Assembly (NCBI GenBank): GCA_021785695.1
Contig: JAJYEQ010000007.1
Span: 24,832-88,831 of the forward strand
Length of the DNA: 64,000 nt
Direction: 5' to 3'
Source: Actinomycetes bacterium
Lineage (GTDB): Bacteria > Actinomycetota > Acidimicrobiia > Acidimicrobiales > RAAP-2
The notes under the pieces are model-generated. The model searched no databases, was not told where the DNA came from, and saw only the letters and a list, made by a program, of their open reading frames with translations. Position numbers and translations under genes: made by a program. This document shows positions 8,840 to 17,365 of this stretch, piece by piece. Numbering within the stretch: the stretch's first letter is position 1; every line of letters begins with the position of its first letter.

Positions 8840-8998
8840 TCCCCTCGAAGGCGCAGCGCGCTGGAGCGATTCGGTGAGCCGTCCCAGATGGCCCCAGCCG
8901 TCGCGGTGCTCCTGTGCGACGAGGCCTCCGGGATCGCTGGGGCGACCCTGACCGTGGAGGGCGGCACCCTGGTCCGACCGAGCGGCGGGGTCGGCTAG
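8840..8998 (+). pseudogene. C-terminal remnant of a short-chain dehydrogenase/reductase
   Basis: The frame ending in the TAG at 8996-8998 reads ERFGEPSQMAPAVAVLLCDE followed by ASGIAGATLTVEGG. This is the hallmark end of classical short-chain dehydrogenases (GEPxExAxAVxFLxSDEAS, then ITGxxLxVDGG). An in-frame TGA at 8837-8839 closes the frame upstream, and I find no Rossmann domain, catalytic Tyr-x3-Lys or correct start in the 200 bases before it. It is therefore a decayed gene end rather than a working enzyme. The stop shares CTAG with the menE stop. The remaining 8781-8839 stretch holds only the promoter of the small minus-strand ORF. Confidence 0.6.
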
Positions 8999-10107
8999 CC
9001 CAGCGTGGCGAGCAGGTGCCGGCGAATCTTGCCGGTGGCGGTGCGGGGCAGCGCCGCCACGTAGCGAATCTCCTTGGGCTTGGCCCAGGGCCCGATGCGT
9101 TCGGCGGCGGCCGCGCGCAGGGCGTCGTCGAGATTGGTCCCCTCGCCCACAACGAGGGCCAGCACGCGCTGACCCCACTCGGGATCCGCAATCCCGGTCA
9201 CCGCCACGTCGCGCACGCCGCTCACCGTGGCGAGTGCGGCCTCCAGGTCATCGGGCCAGACCTTCTCCCCGCCGGTCACGATGACCCACCCGATCCGCCC
9301 GTGCACGTGCAGCCGTCCCTCGTGCAGCTCGGCGGCGTCTCCCGTCGGGAACCAGTCGGTGCGGCCGTCGGGTCCCGTGGCCGCGGGCCGGGGCTGCGTG
9401 CGGTACGAGCGCAGGAGCGTGGGACTGCGCACGAGCAGCTCGCCCTCCACAATGGCCAGCTCGACCTCGGGCAGAGCCGTGCCGTTGTAGACGACGCCCG
9501 ATCCCGTCTCGGTCATGCCCCACGTGGCGATGACGTTGGGCGGGCGGTGCGCCGGTGGACGGGCTCCGCCGACCAGCACGGCCGTAAAGCCCGCGACGCT
9601 GTGGCGAGCCAGATGCGTTCGCACCACCGACAGATGCGTCACCCCGGCGCGGCGCGCGGCCGCGAAGTCCGTGGCGTCTCCCCACCACAGGTCGGCCTCA
9701 TCGAGCACCGACCGCAGGATCACCGCCAGGCCGCCAATGTGGCTGGCCGGCAGGACGGGAAACCATACGGGTGTCTGGCCCGGCTGGCGCAGTGTCGCCT
9801 GCGTGATGCGCGCGCTGGCCGCCAGCGCGTCCCAGGTGAGCTCAGCGGCCTTGGGCTCGCCGCTCGATCCAGAGGTCAGCATCACCAGGCCGACATCGGC
9901 GTCCACCCCCTGGCCGCTGCTGTGGACGTGGCGACCGGAAGGGTCCATGACGTGCGTCGCTCCCAGCGCGGCCAGCTGTCGCTCCCGGGCTCGCGGGGCG
10001 AGACGCTGGTCGAGGACGCAGAAGGCCGTGTCGTGGTCCACCAGCTCGCGGATGGCGGTTTCGAGCTCGGGCCCCAGGGGCAGATCGAGGGCCACGAGGG
10101 GGTGCAC
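8995..10107 (-). CDS. menE: O-succinylbenzoate-CoA ligase (AMP-forming)
   Basis: A 370-residue acyl-adenylate-forming enzyme predicted to join CoA to o-succinylbenzoate in menaquinone synthesis. The P-loop-like motif MLTSGSSGEPKAAELTWDAL, the adenine-binding ATWGMTETGSGVVYNG, the hinge FPTGDAAELHEGRLHVHGR and the C-terminal catalytic lysine in PRTATGKIRRHLL are all visible. At this length it is shorter than long-chain acyl-CoA ligases, which fits MenE, as does its place opposite menB, menA and menD. The GTG at 10107 is chosen because TACCAT ends 6 bases before it; an in-frame ATG at 10161 would overlap the menB start. The TAG stop is part of a shared CTAG. Confidence 0.88.
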   Translation of the reverse strand: MHPLVALDLPLGPELETAIRELVDHDTAFCVLDQRLAPRARERQLAALGATHVMDPSGRHVHSSGQGVDADVGLVMLTSGSSGEPKAAELTWDALAASARITQATLRQPGQTPVWFPVLPASHIGGLAVILRSVLDEADLWWGDATDFAAARRAGVTHLSVVRTHLARHSVAGFTAVLVGGARPPAHRPPNVIATWGMTETGSGVVYNGTALPEVELAIVEGELLVRSPTLLRSYRTQPRPAATGPDGRTDWFPTGDAAELHEGRLHVHGRIGWVIVTGGEKVWPDDLEAALATVSGVRDVAVTGIADPEWGQRVLALVVGEGTNLDDALRAAAAERIGPWAKPKEIRYVAALPRTATGKIRRHLLATLG

Positions 10108-10159
10108 GGGGCCATGGTAGGGCGCGCGCCGTGCGAGCCCGGCCGGTAGCGTGGTCGCC
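10108..10159. promoter_or_regulatory. Divergent leaderless promoters for menE and menB
   Basis: TACCAT (complement of 10114-10119) ends 6 bases before the menE GTG, and TAGCGT at 10147-10152 ends 7 bases before the menB ATG. The 52-bp gap therefore serves both directions, which would keep the two menaquinone genes under common control. Confidence 0.5.
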
Positions 10160-11053
10160 ATGGCTGAGACCGTGATTCAGGGATCGCCCGTGGACCCGGT
10201 GGAGCAGTTCCGATCGCTGCCCCTGCCGGCGTGGGAACGGCGAGGCGACTACGGCGACATCATCTACGAGGTCGGCGAGGGCATCGCACGCGTCACGATC
10301 AACCGCCCCGAGCGCCGCAACGCCTTCCGACCCCAGACCCTCTTCGAGCTGGCCGACGCGATGACGCAAGCTCGCGACGACACCCACGTCGGGGTGATCA
10401 TCCTCACGGGAGCAGGCCCCGACGCGTTCTGCTCGGGGGGCGACCAGAAGATCCGTGGCTCGGACGGCTACCTGGGCGATGACGACGTGGCCCGACAGGG
10501 CATCGGACGGCTGAACGTCCTCGATCTCCAAGTACAGATCCGTCGCCTGCCCAAGCCGGTCGTGGCGTCGGTCGCCGGATACGCCGTGGGCGGCGGCCAC
10601 ATCCTGCACTTGGTGTGCGACCTGACGATCGCGGCCGACAACGCCCGCTTCGGCCAGACCGGACCCCGCGTGGGATCCTTCGACGGCGGGTACGGCTCGT
10701 CGCTCCTGGCGCGCACCATCGGCCTCAAGCGCGCTAAGGAGGTCTGGTTCCTGTGCCGCCAGTACGACGCGGAGACCGCCCTCGAGTGGGGGCTGGTGAA
10801 CGCCGTCGTGGCGCTCGACGAGCTCGAGCGCGAGACCGTCGCCTGGTGCCGCCAGATGCTGACCCTCTCGCCGATCGCCCTGCGCATGATCAAGGCTGGG
10901 ATGAACGCGGCTGACGACGGCCTGGCGGGCGTCCAGCAGCTGGCCGGTGACGCCACCATGCTCTTCTACATGAGCGAGGAGGGCCAGGAGGGACGCAACG
11001 CCTTCGTCGAGCATCGCGCGCCGGACTTCCAGCGGTTTCCGCGCCGGCCGTGA
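10160..11053 (+). CDS. menB: 1,4-dihydroxy-2-naphthoyl-CoA synthase
   Basis: A 297-residue crotonase-family enzyme that cyclises o-succinylbenzoyl-CoA. The CoA-binding and oxyanion-hole segments are [16 protein letters not shown] and [11 protein letters not shown], the second being typical of Men[21 protein letters not shown] and the catalytic region [19 protein letters not shown] follow, and the C-terminus has the MenB ending [17 protein letters not shown]. The length is normal. The ATG at 10160 is preferred to an in-frame GTG at 10151 because of the leaderless -10 element. The stop overlaps the menA GTG (GTGA), so menB and menA are probably translated as a coupled pair. Confidence 0.95.
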   Translation: MAETVIQGSPVDPVEQFRSLPLPAWERRGDYGDIIYEVGEGIARVTINRPERRNAFRPQTLFELADAMTQARDDTHVGVIILTGAGPDAFCSGGDQKIRGSDGYLGDDDVARQGIGRLNVLDLQVQIRRLPKPVVASVAGYAVGGGHILHLVCDLTIAADNARFGQTGPRVGSFDGGYGSSLLARTIGLKRAKEVWFLCRQYDAETALEWGLVNAVVALDELERETVAWCRQMLTLSPIALRMIKAGMNAADDGLAGVQQLAGDATMLFYMSEEGQEGRNAFVEHRAPDFQRFPRRP

Positions 11054-11916
11054 GCCAGACGCCGGGCCCCGTGGGCCGGTGGGTGAGTGCGGCACGACCG
11101 CGGACGTTGCCGGCCGCCCTGGTCCCGGTGGCCGTGGGGGCGGCGACCGTCGGGCACGTGGCGTGGCTCAACAGCGCACTGGCCGGGATCGTGGCTCTGG
11201 GGCTGCAGATCGCGACCAACTTCGCCAACGACTACGCCGACGGGGTCCGGGGGACCGATGCGAAGCGTGTGGGCCCCTTCCGGCTCACGGCCTCTGGTCT
11301 GGTCCCGCCCGCGCGGGTGCGGGCCGCCGCCGCGGCGTCCTTCGCGGTGGCCGCGGTGGCCGGCCTGGTCCTGTCGGCACGGGCGTCGTGGTGGCTGGTG
11401 GCCCTGGGAGCCACGGCGATCCTGGCGGGCTACTTCTACACCGGTGGGCCCCGCCCCTACGGCTACCTCGGCCTGGGAGAGCTGTTCGTGCTGATCTACT
11501 TCGGGTTCGTGGCCACGGTGGGCACCGCGTTCGTGCAGCACCGCAGCATTCCGCCCACGGCCTGGTGGCTGGGCCTGACCACGGGCGCCATGGCGTGTGC
11601 GCTCCTGGAGGCGAACAACCTGCGCGATGCGGCCTCCGACCGCGCGGCGGGGAAGTTGACGCTGGCGGCGCGTCTCGGTCGGCGCGCTGGCGGATGGCTC
11701 TACGTGGTGTGGGTGCTGGCGGCGGTCGGGGGACTGGTCGGCGCGCACCTGTGGTGGGCGGCGCTGGCCGCGCTGCTGGTCTTCGTCCCCGCGTGGCGCC
11801 TGGCGACCTCGTCGCGCGAGGGGCGTGCCCTGCTGCCGCTGCTCGCCGCGTCGGCGCGCGGTCAGCTGCTGGTGGGTGCCTGTGCCGTCATTGCGCTGCG
11901 CCTGACCCTGCCGTGA
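11050..11916 (+). CDS. menA: 1,4-dihydroxy-2-naphthoate polyprenyltransferase
   Basis: An integral membrane prenyltransferase of 288 residues with about eight hydrophobic segments. It attaches the polyprenyl tail to dihydroxynaphthoate, the membrane step of menaquinone synthesis. The aspartate-rich motif [14 protein letters not shown] near residue 58 and the second motif [16 protein letters not shown] near 190 bind the prenyl diphosphate through magnesium. [19 protein letters not shown] is a typical MenA loop and helix. The GTG start overlaps the menB stop by four bases. The last 29 bases overlap the end of the menH-like gene on the other strand. Confidence 0.94.
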   Translation: MSQTPGPVGRWVSAARPRTLPAALVPVAVGAATVGHVAWLNSALAGIVALGLQIATNFANDYADGVRGTDAKRVGPFRLTASGLVPPARVRAAAAASFAVAAVAGLVLSARASWWLVALGATAILAGYFYTGGPRPYGYLGLGELFVLIYFGFVATVGTAFVQHRSIPPTAWWLGLTTGAMACALLEANNLRDAASDRAAGKLTLAARLGRRAGGWLYVVWVLAAVGGLVGAHLWWAALAALLVFVPAWRLATSSREGRALLPLLAASARGQLLVGACAVIALRLTLP

Positions 11917-12652
11917 GGAAGCGCGCCACGAGGTCGGCCACCTGCTCGGGTCGCTCCAGGTGGGCCGCGTGCCCGGCCCCGGCGACGACCTCGACGCGGC
12001 CCTGAGGAGCGCCGGAGGCAATCGCTCGCGCCTCGGCTGCGAACTTGTGGTCGCGTTCGCCCGCCAGGGCCAGCACGGGGACGGCGATGTCGACGAGGCG
12101 CCCGCCTAGCCACTCTTGGGTCCCGGTCCCGCACTGGCGCAGCGACCGGGCCAGACCGCGCGGATCCCCACTGCGCGCGGCGCGCTCGCGGGGGTCGGAG
12201 CCCACGGTGGCCAACAGGGGCTGGGACAGCCACTCGTCGAGGAACCTCTCGGTGCCGATGGCCTCGAGGTGGCGGGCTCGGGCGTCGTCGTCGCGCCGCC
12301 GTTGCGCGCGCGCGATCGGGTCCTCGATCCCGCGCGTGGCCCCCAGGAGCACCAGTCGCGTCACGAGGTCCGGCCGGCGCAACACGAGGTGGAGAGCCAC
12401 CCGGCCGCCGAAGGAGTACCCCCCTAGCGCGACGGGAGCATCCAGCGCCGCGGCCACGGTGTCGGCCACGCTCTCGAGGTCTCCGCCCAGATCGCTGGAG
12501 TCGCCGTGGCCGGGCAGGTCCAGCGTCATCAGGTCGACCTGGTCTGCCAGAATGGAGCGGAACCGCCACGCGCTGCGATGGGTCTGGGTGAACCCGTGGA
12601 GCCACAGCAGCGTCGGTCCGCGGCCCTCGTGGTGCACCCGGAGGAGTGACAT
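11888..12652 (-). CDS. menH: Alpha/beta hydrolase, probable MenH
   Basis: A 254-residue alpha/beta hydrolase. The oxyanion loop LWLHGFTQTHRSAW, the nucleophile elbow GGYSFGGRVAL with the catalytic serine, the acid in LALAGERDHKF and the histidine in GAGHAAHLERPEQ form a complete triad. The GYSFGGR elbow and the position between menA and menD point to the 2-succinyl-6-hydroxy-2,4-cyclohexadiene-1-carboxylate synthase of the menaquinone pathway. Many hydrolases near men genes have other roles, so the substrate is an inference from context. The ATG at 12652 touches the menD start on the other strand, and the 3' end overlaps menA by 29 bases. Confidence 0.72.
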   Translation of the reverse strand: MSLLRVHHEGRGPTLLWLHGFTQTHRSAWRFRSILADQVDLMTLDLPGHGDSSDLGGDLESVADTVAAALDAPVALGGYSFGGRVALHLVLRRPDLVTRLVLLGATRGIEDPIARAQRRRDDDARARHLEAIGTERFLDEWLSQPLLATVGSDPRERAARSGDPRGLARSLRQCGTGTQEWLGGRLVDIAVPVLALAGERDHKFAAEARAIASGAPQGRVEVVAGAGHAAHLERPEQVADLVARFLTAGSGAAQ

Positions 12653-14334
12653 TGGAGTCGAGCGTACCCACCACTAGCGCGGTGCAGGCGAGCTTCGCGG
12701 CCACGCTGTTCGACGAGTGGTCCCGCCTGGGTCTGCGTGACGTCGTGCTGGGCCCGGGCTCCCGGTCGACCCCGCTGGCTCTGGCGAGCGCGGCGGTCAC
12801 TGGGCTGCACGTGGAGGTCCGCATCGACGAGAGGGGCGCCGGGTTCTTCGCTCTGGGCCGGGCCCTCGCCACGAGGCGGCCCGTCGCCCTGGTCGTGACG
12901 AGCGGAACGGCGGCCGCCGAGCTCCACGCCGCGATCGCCGAGGCCGACCTGGCCGTCGTGCCGCTGCTGGTCGTCACCGCCGACCGCCCGCCCGAGCTGC
13001 ACGGTGTGGGAGCGGCCCAAACCATCGACCAGCTCCACCTCTACGGCGCGATGGTGCGGCGCTTCGATGACGTGGGCGTTCCCCGGCTCGAGGCCCAGTC
13101 CACGTGGCGCCCCCTGGCCGCGCGCCTGTGGCGGGCAGCCTGCGGCATCGACGGGGTGCCGGGTCCCGTGCACCTCAACGTCCCGTTCGTCGAGCCGCTG
13201 GTCGCCGCGCCCGCGCCCTTGCCGGCCGGCCGTCCCGCCGGGCACCCCTGGCGCGCCGACGACGAGCTTGCCGTGGTGTCGGCGTCCGTCGACCTGCGGG
13301 GGCAGAAGGTGCTGGCCGTGGTGGGCCGTGGCGTGTCGGGTGTTACCGTGAGCGCGCTGCGGGCACTGGGCTGGGCGGTGATCGGGGACGCCACGGCGGT
13401 GGGTGCCCTGGCCCACGCCGACCCCCTGCTGCGCCACGACGGGTTCGCGCGACAGGCGCGGCCCGACGTCGTGGTGCGCCTCGGCGGCGCACCGGCCTCG
13501 CGCGGCGTCGCTCAGTGGATCGCGGCCTGGGGGGCCCCGGTGATCGCGTGGCGCGGGGCGGGGCCCGTGAGCGATCCCGACGGCCTCATCGAGCGGTCAC
13601 TGCCCGGCCTGCCCGATGGGGCGGCTCCCCAGCTGGTGGCTGACGCGTCCTACGCCACGTGGTGGGAGGGCGCCAGCGACGGCGTCGAACGGCTCTTCGA
13701 CCGCGACACGGCGCACACGGCTCTCGACGAGGTGATCGTGGCCCGCTTGGTGGTGCAGGCGGCGGGGCGGGCGGACGCCGCCGTGGTCGTGGGATCCTCG
13801 ATGCCGGTGCGTGACGTGGAGTGGTGGGCCCCCCCGCGCACCACGCCCACGTACGCCAATCGGGGGGCCAACGGCATCGACGGGGTGGTGTCCACGGTGC
13901 TCGGCGTGGCGGCCGGGGGCCGCGCGGTGGGCCTGGTCGGTGACATCACGTTCCGCCACGACCTGTCGGGACTGGCCGATGGACTCGGGCCGCAAGGAGG
14001 GAGCTGCGCCCTGGTGGTGGCCGACAACGGGGGAGGCGGCATCTTCTCGTTCCTGTCCCAGGCCACGGCCGTGGAGCCGGCCTCCTTCGAGCGCCTCTTC
14101 GCCACGCCGCGGACCACGGACGTGGCTGCGGTGTCGCGCTCCCTGGGCCTCGACAGCGTGCGCGTCGCCACGGCGGGCGACCTCGACCAGGCGATCGCCA
14201 CGGCCCTGGAGCGTGGCGGACTCAGCGTGATCGTGGCCGACGTGCCCGACCGCTCGACCAACGTGGCGCGCCACGAGGAGTACGCGCGCGCGGCCGCGGC
14301 GGCCGCCGCCGCGGCCGCTAGCGTCGACCCGTGA
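12652..14334 (+). CDS. menD: MenD: 2-succinyl-5-enolpyruvyl-6-hydroxy-3-cyclohexene-1-carboxylate synthase
   Basis: A thiamine-diphosphate enzyme of about 560 residues that joins isochorismate and 2-oxoglutarate, the first committed step towards menaquinone. Visible motifs are VVLGPGSRSTPLALA and the family VRIDERGAGFFALG at the N-terminus, VTSGTAAAELHAAIAEA with the conserved glutamate region, RPPELHGVGAAQTIDQ, and the cofactor-binding GDITFRHDLSGL with VVADNGGGGIFSFL. TTG at 12652 is preferred because AGGAG at 12642-12646 lies 5 bases upstream; a GTG at 12646 overlaps that site. The C-terminus contains a run of alanines before SVDP, which may be a flexible tail. The stop overlaps the ccdA GTG. 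Confidence 0.93.
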   Translation: MESSVPTTSAVQASFAATLFDEWSRLGLRDVVLGPGSRSTPLALASAAVTGLHVEVRIDERGAGFFALGRALATRRPVALVVTSGTAAAELHAAIAEADLAVVPLLVVTADRPPELHGVGAAQTIDQLHLYGAMVRRFDDVGVPRLEAQSTWRPLAARLWRAACGIDGVPGPVHLNVPFVEPLVAAPAPLPAGRPAGHPWRADDELAVVSASVDLRGQKVLAVVGRGVSGVTVSALRALGWAVIGDATAVGALAHADPLLRHDGFARQARPDVVVRLGGAPASRGVAQWIAAWGAPVIAWRGAGPVSDPDGLIERSLPGLPDGAAPQLVADASYATWWEGASDGVERLFDRDTAHTALDEVIVARLVVQAAGRADAAVVVGSSMPVRDVEWWAPPRTTPTYANRGANGIDGVVSTVLGVAAGGRAVGLVGDITFRHDLSGLADGLGPQGGSCALVVADNGGGGIFSFLSQATAVEPASFERLFATPRTTDVAAVSRSLGLDSVRVATAGDLDQAIATALERGGLSVIVADVPDRSTNVARHEEYARAAAAAAAAAASVDP

Positions 14335-15071
14335 TCGCGGCCCTGCCCAGCTCACTGGTCGCTGCCTTTCCCCTGGCCTTCGCGGCCGGGTTGCTGTCCT
14401 TTGTCTCGCCGTGCGTCTTGCCGCTGCTCCCGGGGTACGTCGCGTTCCTCGGGGGTGCCGTGGGCACCTCGGGGACCCGCAGCCGCGGGCGAGCCCTGCG
14501 GGGCTCCCTGGCCTTCGTGGCCGGCTTCGCGATCGTGTTCGTCAGCTTTGGGGCACTCTTCGGTGGGCTGGGTTCGGCGCTGCGCACCCACCAGCGGGGT
14601 CTCGAGATCGGCTTCGGCGCCATCACGATCCTGATGGGCCTGTTCTTTGCCCAGTTCTGGCCGGGCTCGTGGCTCCAGCGCGAGCGTCGCGTGCACCACG
14701 TGCCGCGAGCGACGGTGGCGGGGGCGGGCGTCCTCGGGGTCACCTTCGCGCTCGGGTGGACGCCGTGCATCGGCCCGACCCTGGCCGCGATCTTGGGCCT
14801 GGCGGCCTCGTCGTCGGGCGCCACGGCACTGCGCGGCTCCCTGCTGGCCTTCGTCTACTGCTGGGGCCTCGGGGTGCCCTTCGTGGCCGCCGCGTGGGCC
14901 AGCGACTGGATGGCGAAGGCCTCCGCGCGCCTACGCCGCCACCTGGCGACGGTCGGGCGGATCGGTGGCGTCGTGCTCATCGCCATCGGCGTGGCCGAGA
15001 TGACCGGTGCATGGTCGAGCTTCGTCCTGTGGCTCCAGGTCCACTTCCCGGCCACCACGGCACTCCTGTAG
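14331..15071 (+). CDS. ccdA: Cytochrome c biogenesis protein CcdA
   Basis: A 246-residue membrane protein with six likely helices. CcdA passes electrons from cytoplasmic thioredoxin across the membrane to extracytoplasmic thiol proteins that keep apocytochrome c and copper-site cysteines reduced. The two redox cysteines lie in FVSPCVLPLLPGY near residue 26 and GWTPCIGPTLAAIL near residue 146, each in the usual PC context. The GTG overlaps the menD stop (GTGA), so it is expressed with the menaquinone genes, which suits a shared role in respiration. Its partner thioredoxin and the ResB/ResC genes are not nearby. Confidence 0.92.
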   Translation: MIAALPSSLVAAFPLAFAAGLLSFVSPCVLPLLPGYVAFLGGAVGTSGTRSRGRALRGSLAFVAGFAIVFVSFGALFGGLGSALRTHQRGLEIGFGAITILMGLFFAQFWPGSWLQRERRVHHVPRATVAGAGVLGVTFALGWTPCIGPTLAAILGLAASSSGATALRGSLLAFVYCWGLGVPFVAAAWASDWMAKASARLRRHLATVGRIGGVVLIAIGVAEMTGAWSSFVLWLQVHFPATTALL

Positions 15072-15087
15072 CCCAGAGTCGCGCTCG

Positions 15088-15093
15088 TAGACT
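15088..15093 (+). promoter_or_regulatory. Candidate -10 element of tyrS, TAGACT
   Basis: TAGACT ends 7 bases before the tyrS ATG in the 29-base gap after ccdA, with no Shine-Dalgarno sequence; a leaderless start is likely. Confidence 0.5.
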
Positions 15094-15100
15094 GGCCGCC

Positions 15101-16384
15101 ATGGCGCTGCGGCAGGACTGGGAGTTTCGAGGCTTGGTGTACCAGAGCACCGATCCGGCGCTGCTGGACTACCTGGGCGCGGGCGGGCGCACCGCGTACA
15201 TCGGGTTCGATCCCACGGCGTCGTCGCTGCACCTGGGAAGCCTGCTGCAGCTGTGCAACCTGCGACGGCTCCAAGAGGCCGGCAACCGTCCCGTGGCACT
15301 GGCTGGGGGAGGCACCGGCCTCATCGGCGATCCCAGCTTCAAGGACGCCGAGCGTCGCCTGCTCGACGCGGACGAACTGGCGGCGAACCTCGAGGGGATC
15401 CGGGTCCAGCTGGAGCGCTTCCTCGACTTCTCGCCGGCGGCGGGTGCCGCCCAGGCGGTGCTGGCCGACAACGCCACGTGGCTGACGTCGATCTCGGTCA
15501 CCGACTTCCTGCGGCAGGTGGGTAAGCACTTCACGGTGAATCAGATGGTGGCCAAGGAGTCCGTGCGCAGCCGGCTCGACCGCCCCGACAGCGGGTTGTC
15601 GTTCACCGAGTTCACCTACATGCTGCTGCAGGCCTACGACTTCCTGGAGCTGCACCGGCGCTACGACTGCACGGTGCAGCTGGGGGGCTCGGACCAGTGG
15701 GGCAACATCACCATGGGCGCCGAGCTGGTCCACAAGGTGACCGGACACAGCGCCTACGGGCTGACCTCCCCCCTCCTGGTGCGCTCCGATGGCCGTAAGT
15801 ACGGCAAGTCCGAGGGCGGCAACGAGCGGGTCTGGCTCGACGCCGAGATGACCTCACCGTTTGCGCTGCACCAGTTCCTCTTGAACTCCGAGGATGCCCT
15901 GGTCCCAACGCTCCTACGGTTCTTCACGTTCCTCGATCACGACACGATCGCCCAGCTCGACGTGGACACGCGCGAGCACCCCGCCGAGCGGCGGGGCCAG
16001 CGTGCCCTGGCCAACGCCGTCGTCGCCCTGGTGCACGATGAGCACGCCGCGGCGCAGGCGGACCGCGCCGGGCGGGCACTGTTCTCCGAGGAGATCGCCG
16101 ACCTGGACGAGAAGCTCCTGCTCGAGGTCGTGGCCGATGCCCCGAGCAGCACGATCGCGCGCGAGAGGATGCGCGAGGGCGTGGGGCCGGTCGATCTCCT
16201 GGTCGAGACGGGCCTGGCGGCCTCTCGGGCCCAAGCGCGTCGATTCCTCGACCAAGGGGGGGTCTACATCAACAACGTGCGGGCCGTGGCCGACCAGCCC
16301 GTGGACCTCACCCAGGCTCTCCACGGCCGGTACGTGGTCCTGCGGCGGGGCCCCCGACAGCTCCACCTGGTCGTCGTGGCATGA
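15101..16384 (+). CDS. tyrS: Tyrosine-tRNA ligase
   Basis: A 427-residue class I aminoacyl-tRNA synthetase. The HIGH-type signature is in TASSLHLGSLLQLCNL near residue 40, the tyrosine-binding region in QLGGSDQWGNITMG near 190, and the KMSKS loop appears as KYGKSEGGN, the TyrRS form. The C-terminal 60 residues form an S4 RNA-binding domain (GLAASRAQARRFLDQGGVYI). Length and motif order match the bacterial TyrS with the KFGKS loop. The ATG at 15101 follows a leaderless -10 element and no T-box leader is visible. The stop overlaps the next gene (ATGA). Confidence 0.96.
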   Translation: MALRQDWEFRGLVYQSTDPALLDYLGAGGRTAYIGFDPTASSLHLGSLLQLCNLRRLQEAGNRPVALAGGGTGLIGDPSFKDAERRLLDADELAANLEGIRVQLERFLDFSPAAGAAQAVLADNATWLTSISVTDFLRQVGKHFTVNQMVAKESVRSRLDRPDSGLSFTEFTYMLLQAYDFLELHRRYDCTVQLGGSDQWGNITMGAELVHKVTGHSAYGLTSPLLVRSDGRKYGKSEGGNERVWLDAEMTSPFALHQFLLNSEDALVPTLLRFFTFLDHDTIAQLDVDTREHPAERRGQRALANAVVALVHDEHAAAQADRAGRALFSEEIADLDEKLLLEVVADAPSSTIARERMREGVGPVDLLVETGLAASRAQARRFLDQGGVYINNVRAVADQPVDLTQALHGRYVVLRRGPRQLHLVVVA

Positions 16385-16812
16385 TCCGGCGGGCGGCCGC
16401 CGTGGTGGCCGCCGCGGTGGTGCTCGCCGCGTGCGGCACGGTGCGCACGCCCGGCCAGGCCCTGCACTCGTGGTCGGTGGAGAGTGGGTTCTCCGCGGCG
16501 GTCGCCACGCTGCACCGTGACGCCGTGTCGGCCGCCCAGGTGCTACGCGGACCCCAGCCCACCGCCCAGCGGCTCCACCTGGTATGCGCCGTGTTGCTGG
16601 TGGACGCCGAGGCGGCCAACGCGTCGCTGCCTACGCCCGTCGACCAGGTCACGCACCTGCTGTCGCGCGCCTACGGCTCGCTGGGCGCGGGCGCGCACCT
16701 GTGCTACGGGGCGACCGGCGCGGGCGGGCGCCGGGCCGCAGTGGCGCAGCTCCAGCGGGCAGTGGCCCAGCTGGCCGAGGGGCGTGCGGCTCTGGCCGCG
16801 CTGTCGGGCTAG
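16381..16812 (+). CDS. Small predicted lipoprotein
   Basis: A 143-residue protein with a clear lipoprotein signal peptide: MIRR, a hydrophobic alanine- and valine-rich stretch and the lipobox LAAC with the lipidated cysteine at about residue 19. The mature part is mostly helical (HRDAVSAAQVLR, AVAQLQRAVAQLAEGRAAL) with two further cysteines that could form a disulphide outside the membrane. I recognise no family. The ATG overlaps the tyrS stop by four bases, so it is co-transcribed with tyrS. Its maturation would need a working LspA, which is of interest because the LspA here is divergent. The stop shares CTAG with the convergent gene. Confidence 0.75.
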   Translation: MIRRAAAVVAAAVVLAACGTVRTPGQALHSWSVESGFSAAVATLHRDAVSAAQVLRGPQPTAQRLHLVCAVLLVDAEAANASLPTPVDQVTHLLSRAYGSLGAGAHLCYGATGAGGRRAAVAQLQRAVAQLAEGRAALAALSG

Positions 16813-17033
16813 GACGGGCGCGGGCGCAGGTCGATGCTCAGGTGGAGGATCCCATCTTCCAAGACGGCTTCGGCGTCACCGAGCATGGCGAAGTCCTGGA
16901 AGTCGAGCTGGGCGGCCTCGGCGAAGCGCTGGCGCTCGGGTCCCTCCACCGGGGGCAGTCCCCGGCGGCGCACGGCGTCCGCCCTCTCGCGAAAGCGCGC
17001 GATCATGTCGTTGGGGTCAAAGCCGCTCGCCAC
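16809..17033 (-). CDS. Small protein of unknown function, 74 residues
   Basis: A short cytoplasmic protein that begins ASGFDPNDMIARFRERADAV and ends in a likely beta strand, DGILHLSIDLRPRPS. The arginine-rich amphipathic helix near the start and a strand pair at the end suggest a small folded domain or a subunit of a complex. I do not recognise it. The start is a GTG at 17033; the stop shares CTAG with the lipoprotein gene. High third-position GC supports coding. Confidence 0.6.
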   Translation of the reverse strand: MASGFDPNDMIARFRERADAVRRRGLPPVEGPERQRFAEAAQLDFQDFAMLGDAEAVLEDGILHLSIDLRPRPS

Positions 17034-17078
17034 GCCGAGATGTTAGGTCGATGTGGTCGTTGGCGGGGTACCAATTGG

Positions 17079-17084
17079 TAGTAT
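17079..17084 (+). promoter_or_regulatory. Candidate -10 element, TAGTAT
   Basis: TAGTAT in a locally AT-rich patch ends 5 bases before an ATG at 17090 that opens a 17-codon frame ahead of the zinc-ribbon-like gene. It is one of the best -10 matches in the window. Confidence 0.45.
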
Positions 17085-17089
17085 CGACC

Positions 17090-17143
17090 ATGGCGTGCGG
17101 GTCCAGCGCCGGGTTGCCGCCAGGTATGGCCCGCGACCAGTGA
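17090..17143 (+). CDS. Possible leaderless 17-residue upstream ORF
   Basis: ATG at 17090 to TGA at 17141-17143 encodes MACGSSAGLPPGMARDQ. The start sits 5 bases after a strong -10 hexamer and the stop codon runs into the Shine-Dalgarno sequence (TGAGGAG) of the next gene, so ribosomes finishing here would be placed to start at 17153. This arrangement suggests a coupling or regulatory leader peptide. Support is positional only. Confidence 0.35.
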   Translation: MACGSSAGLPPGMARDQ

Positions 17144-17152
17144 GGAGTTGCC

Positions 17153-17365
17153 GTGAAAAAGGGTCGCCATCGTCGCTTCGTCGAAGCCCGCGAGCTCAAG
17201 CGATCCACGGGTCCTCAGGCGACGGCGTGCCCGGAGTGCGGGGCGGCACCCGACGACGTTCACGCCGAGTGGTGCCTGGCCGAGGAGGATCGCTACGACG
17301 AGATCCTGGGCAGCCTGCCTCGCGCGGACGTCGCCGAGGACGACCCCCTGGCCGCCGAGAGCTGA
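17153..17365 (+). CDS. Small zinc-ribbon-like protein, 70 residues
   Basis: A basic N-terminus (KKGRHRRFVEARELKRS) is followed by CPECGAAPDDVHAEWC, giving C-x2-C and H-x3-C spacing that could hold one zinc ion, and then an acidic tail. Such small proteins may bind nucleic acid or act as adaptors, but I recognise no named family. The GTG at 17153 is preceded by GAGGAG with 5 bases between. It ends 5 bases before the convergent cysteine-rich gene. Confidence 0.65.
   Translation: MKKGRHRRFVEARELKRSTGPQATACPECGAAPDDVHAEWCLAEEDRYDEILGSLPRADVAEDDPLAAES

Noticed and set aside
8914..10149. A 411-codon plus-strand frame across menE
   Set aside because: Overlaps menE entirely in antisense and has arginine/glycine-rich shadow composition.
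14286..14322. Alanine-coding GC repeat at the end of menD as a functional repeat
   Set aside because: It is an in-frame run of GCN and GCC codons in a protein tail, common in such genomes, with no further structure.
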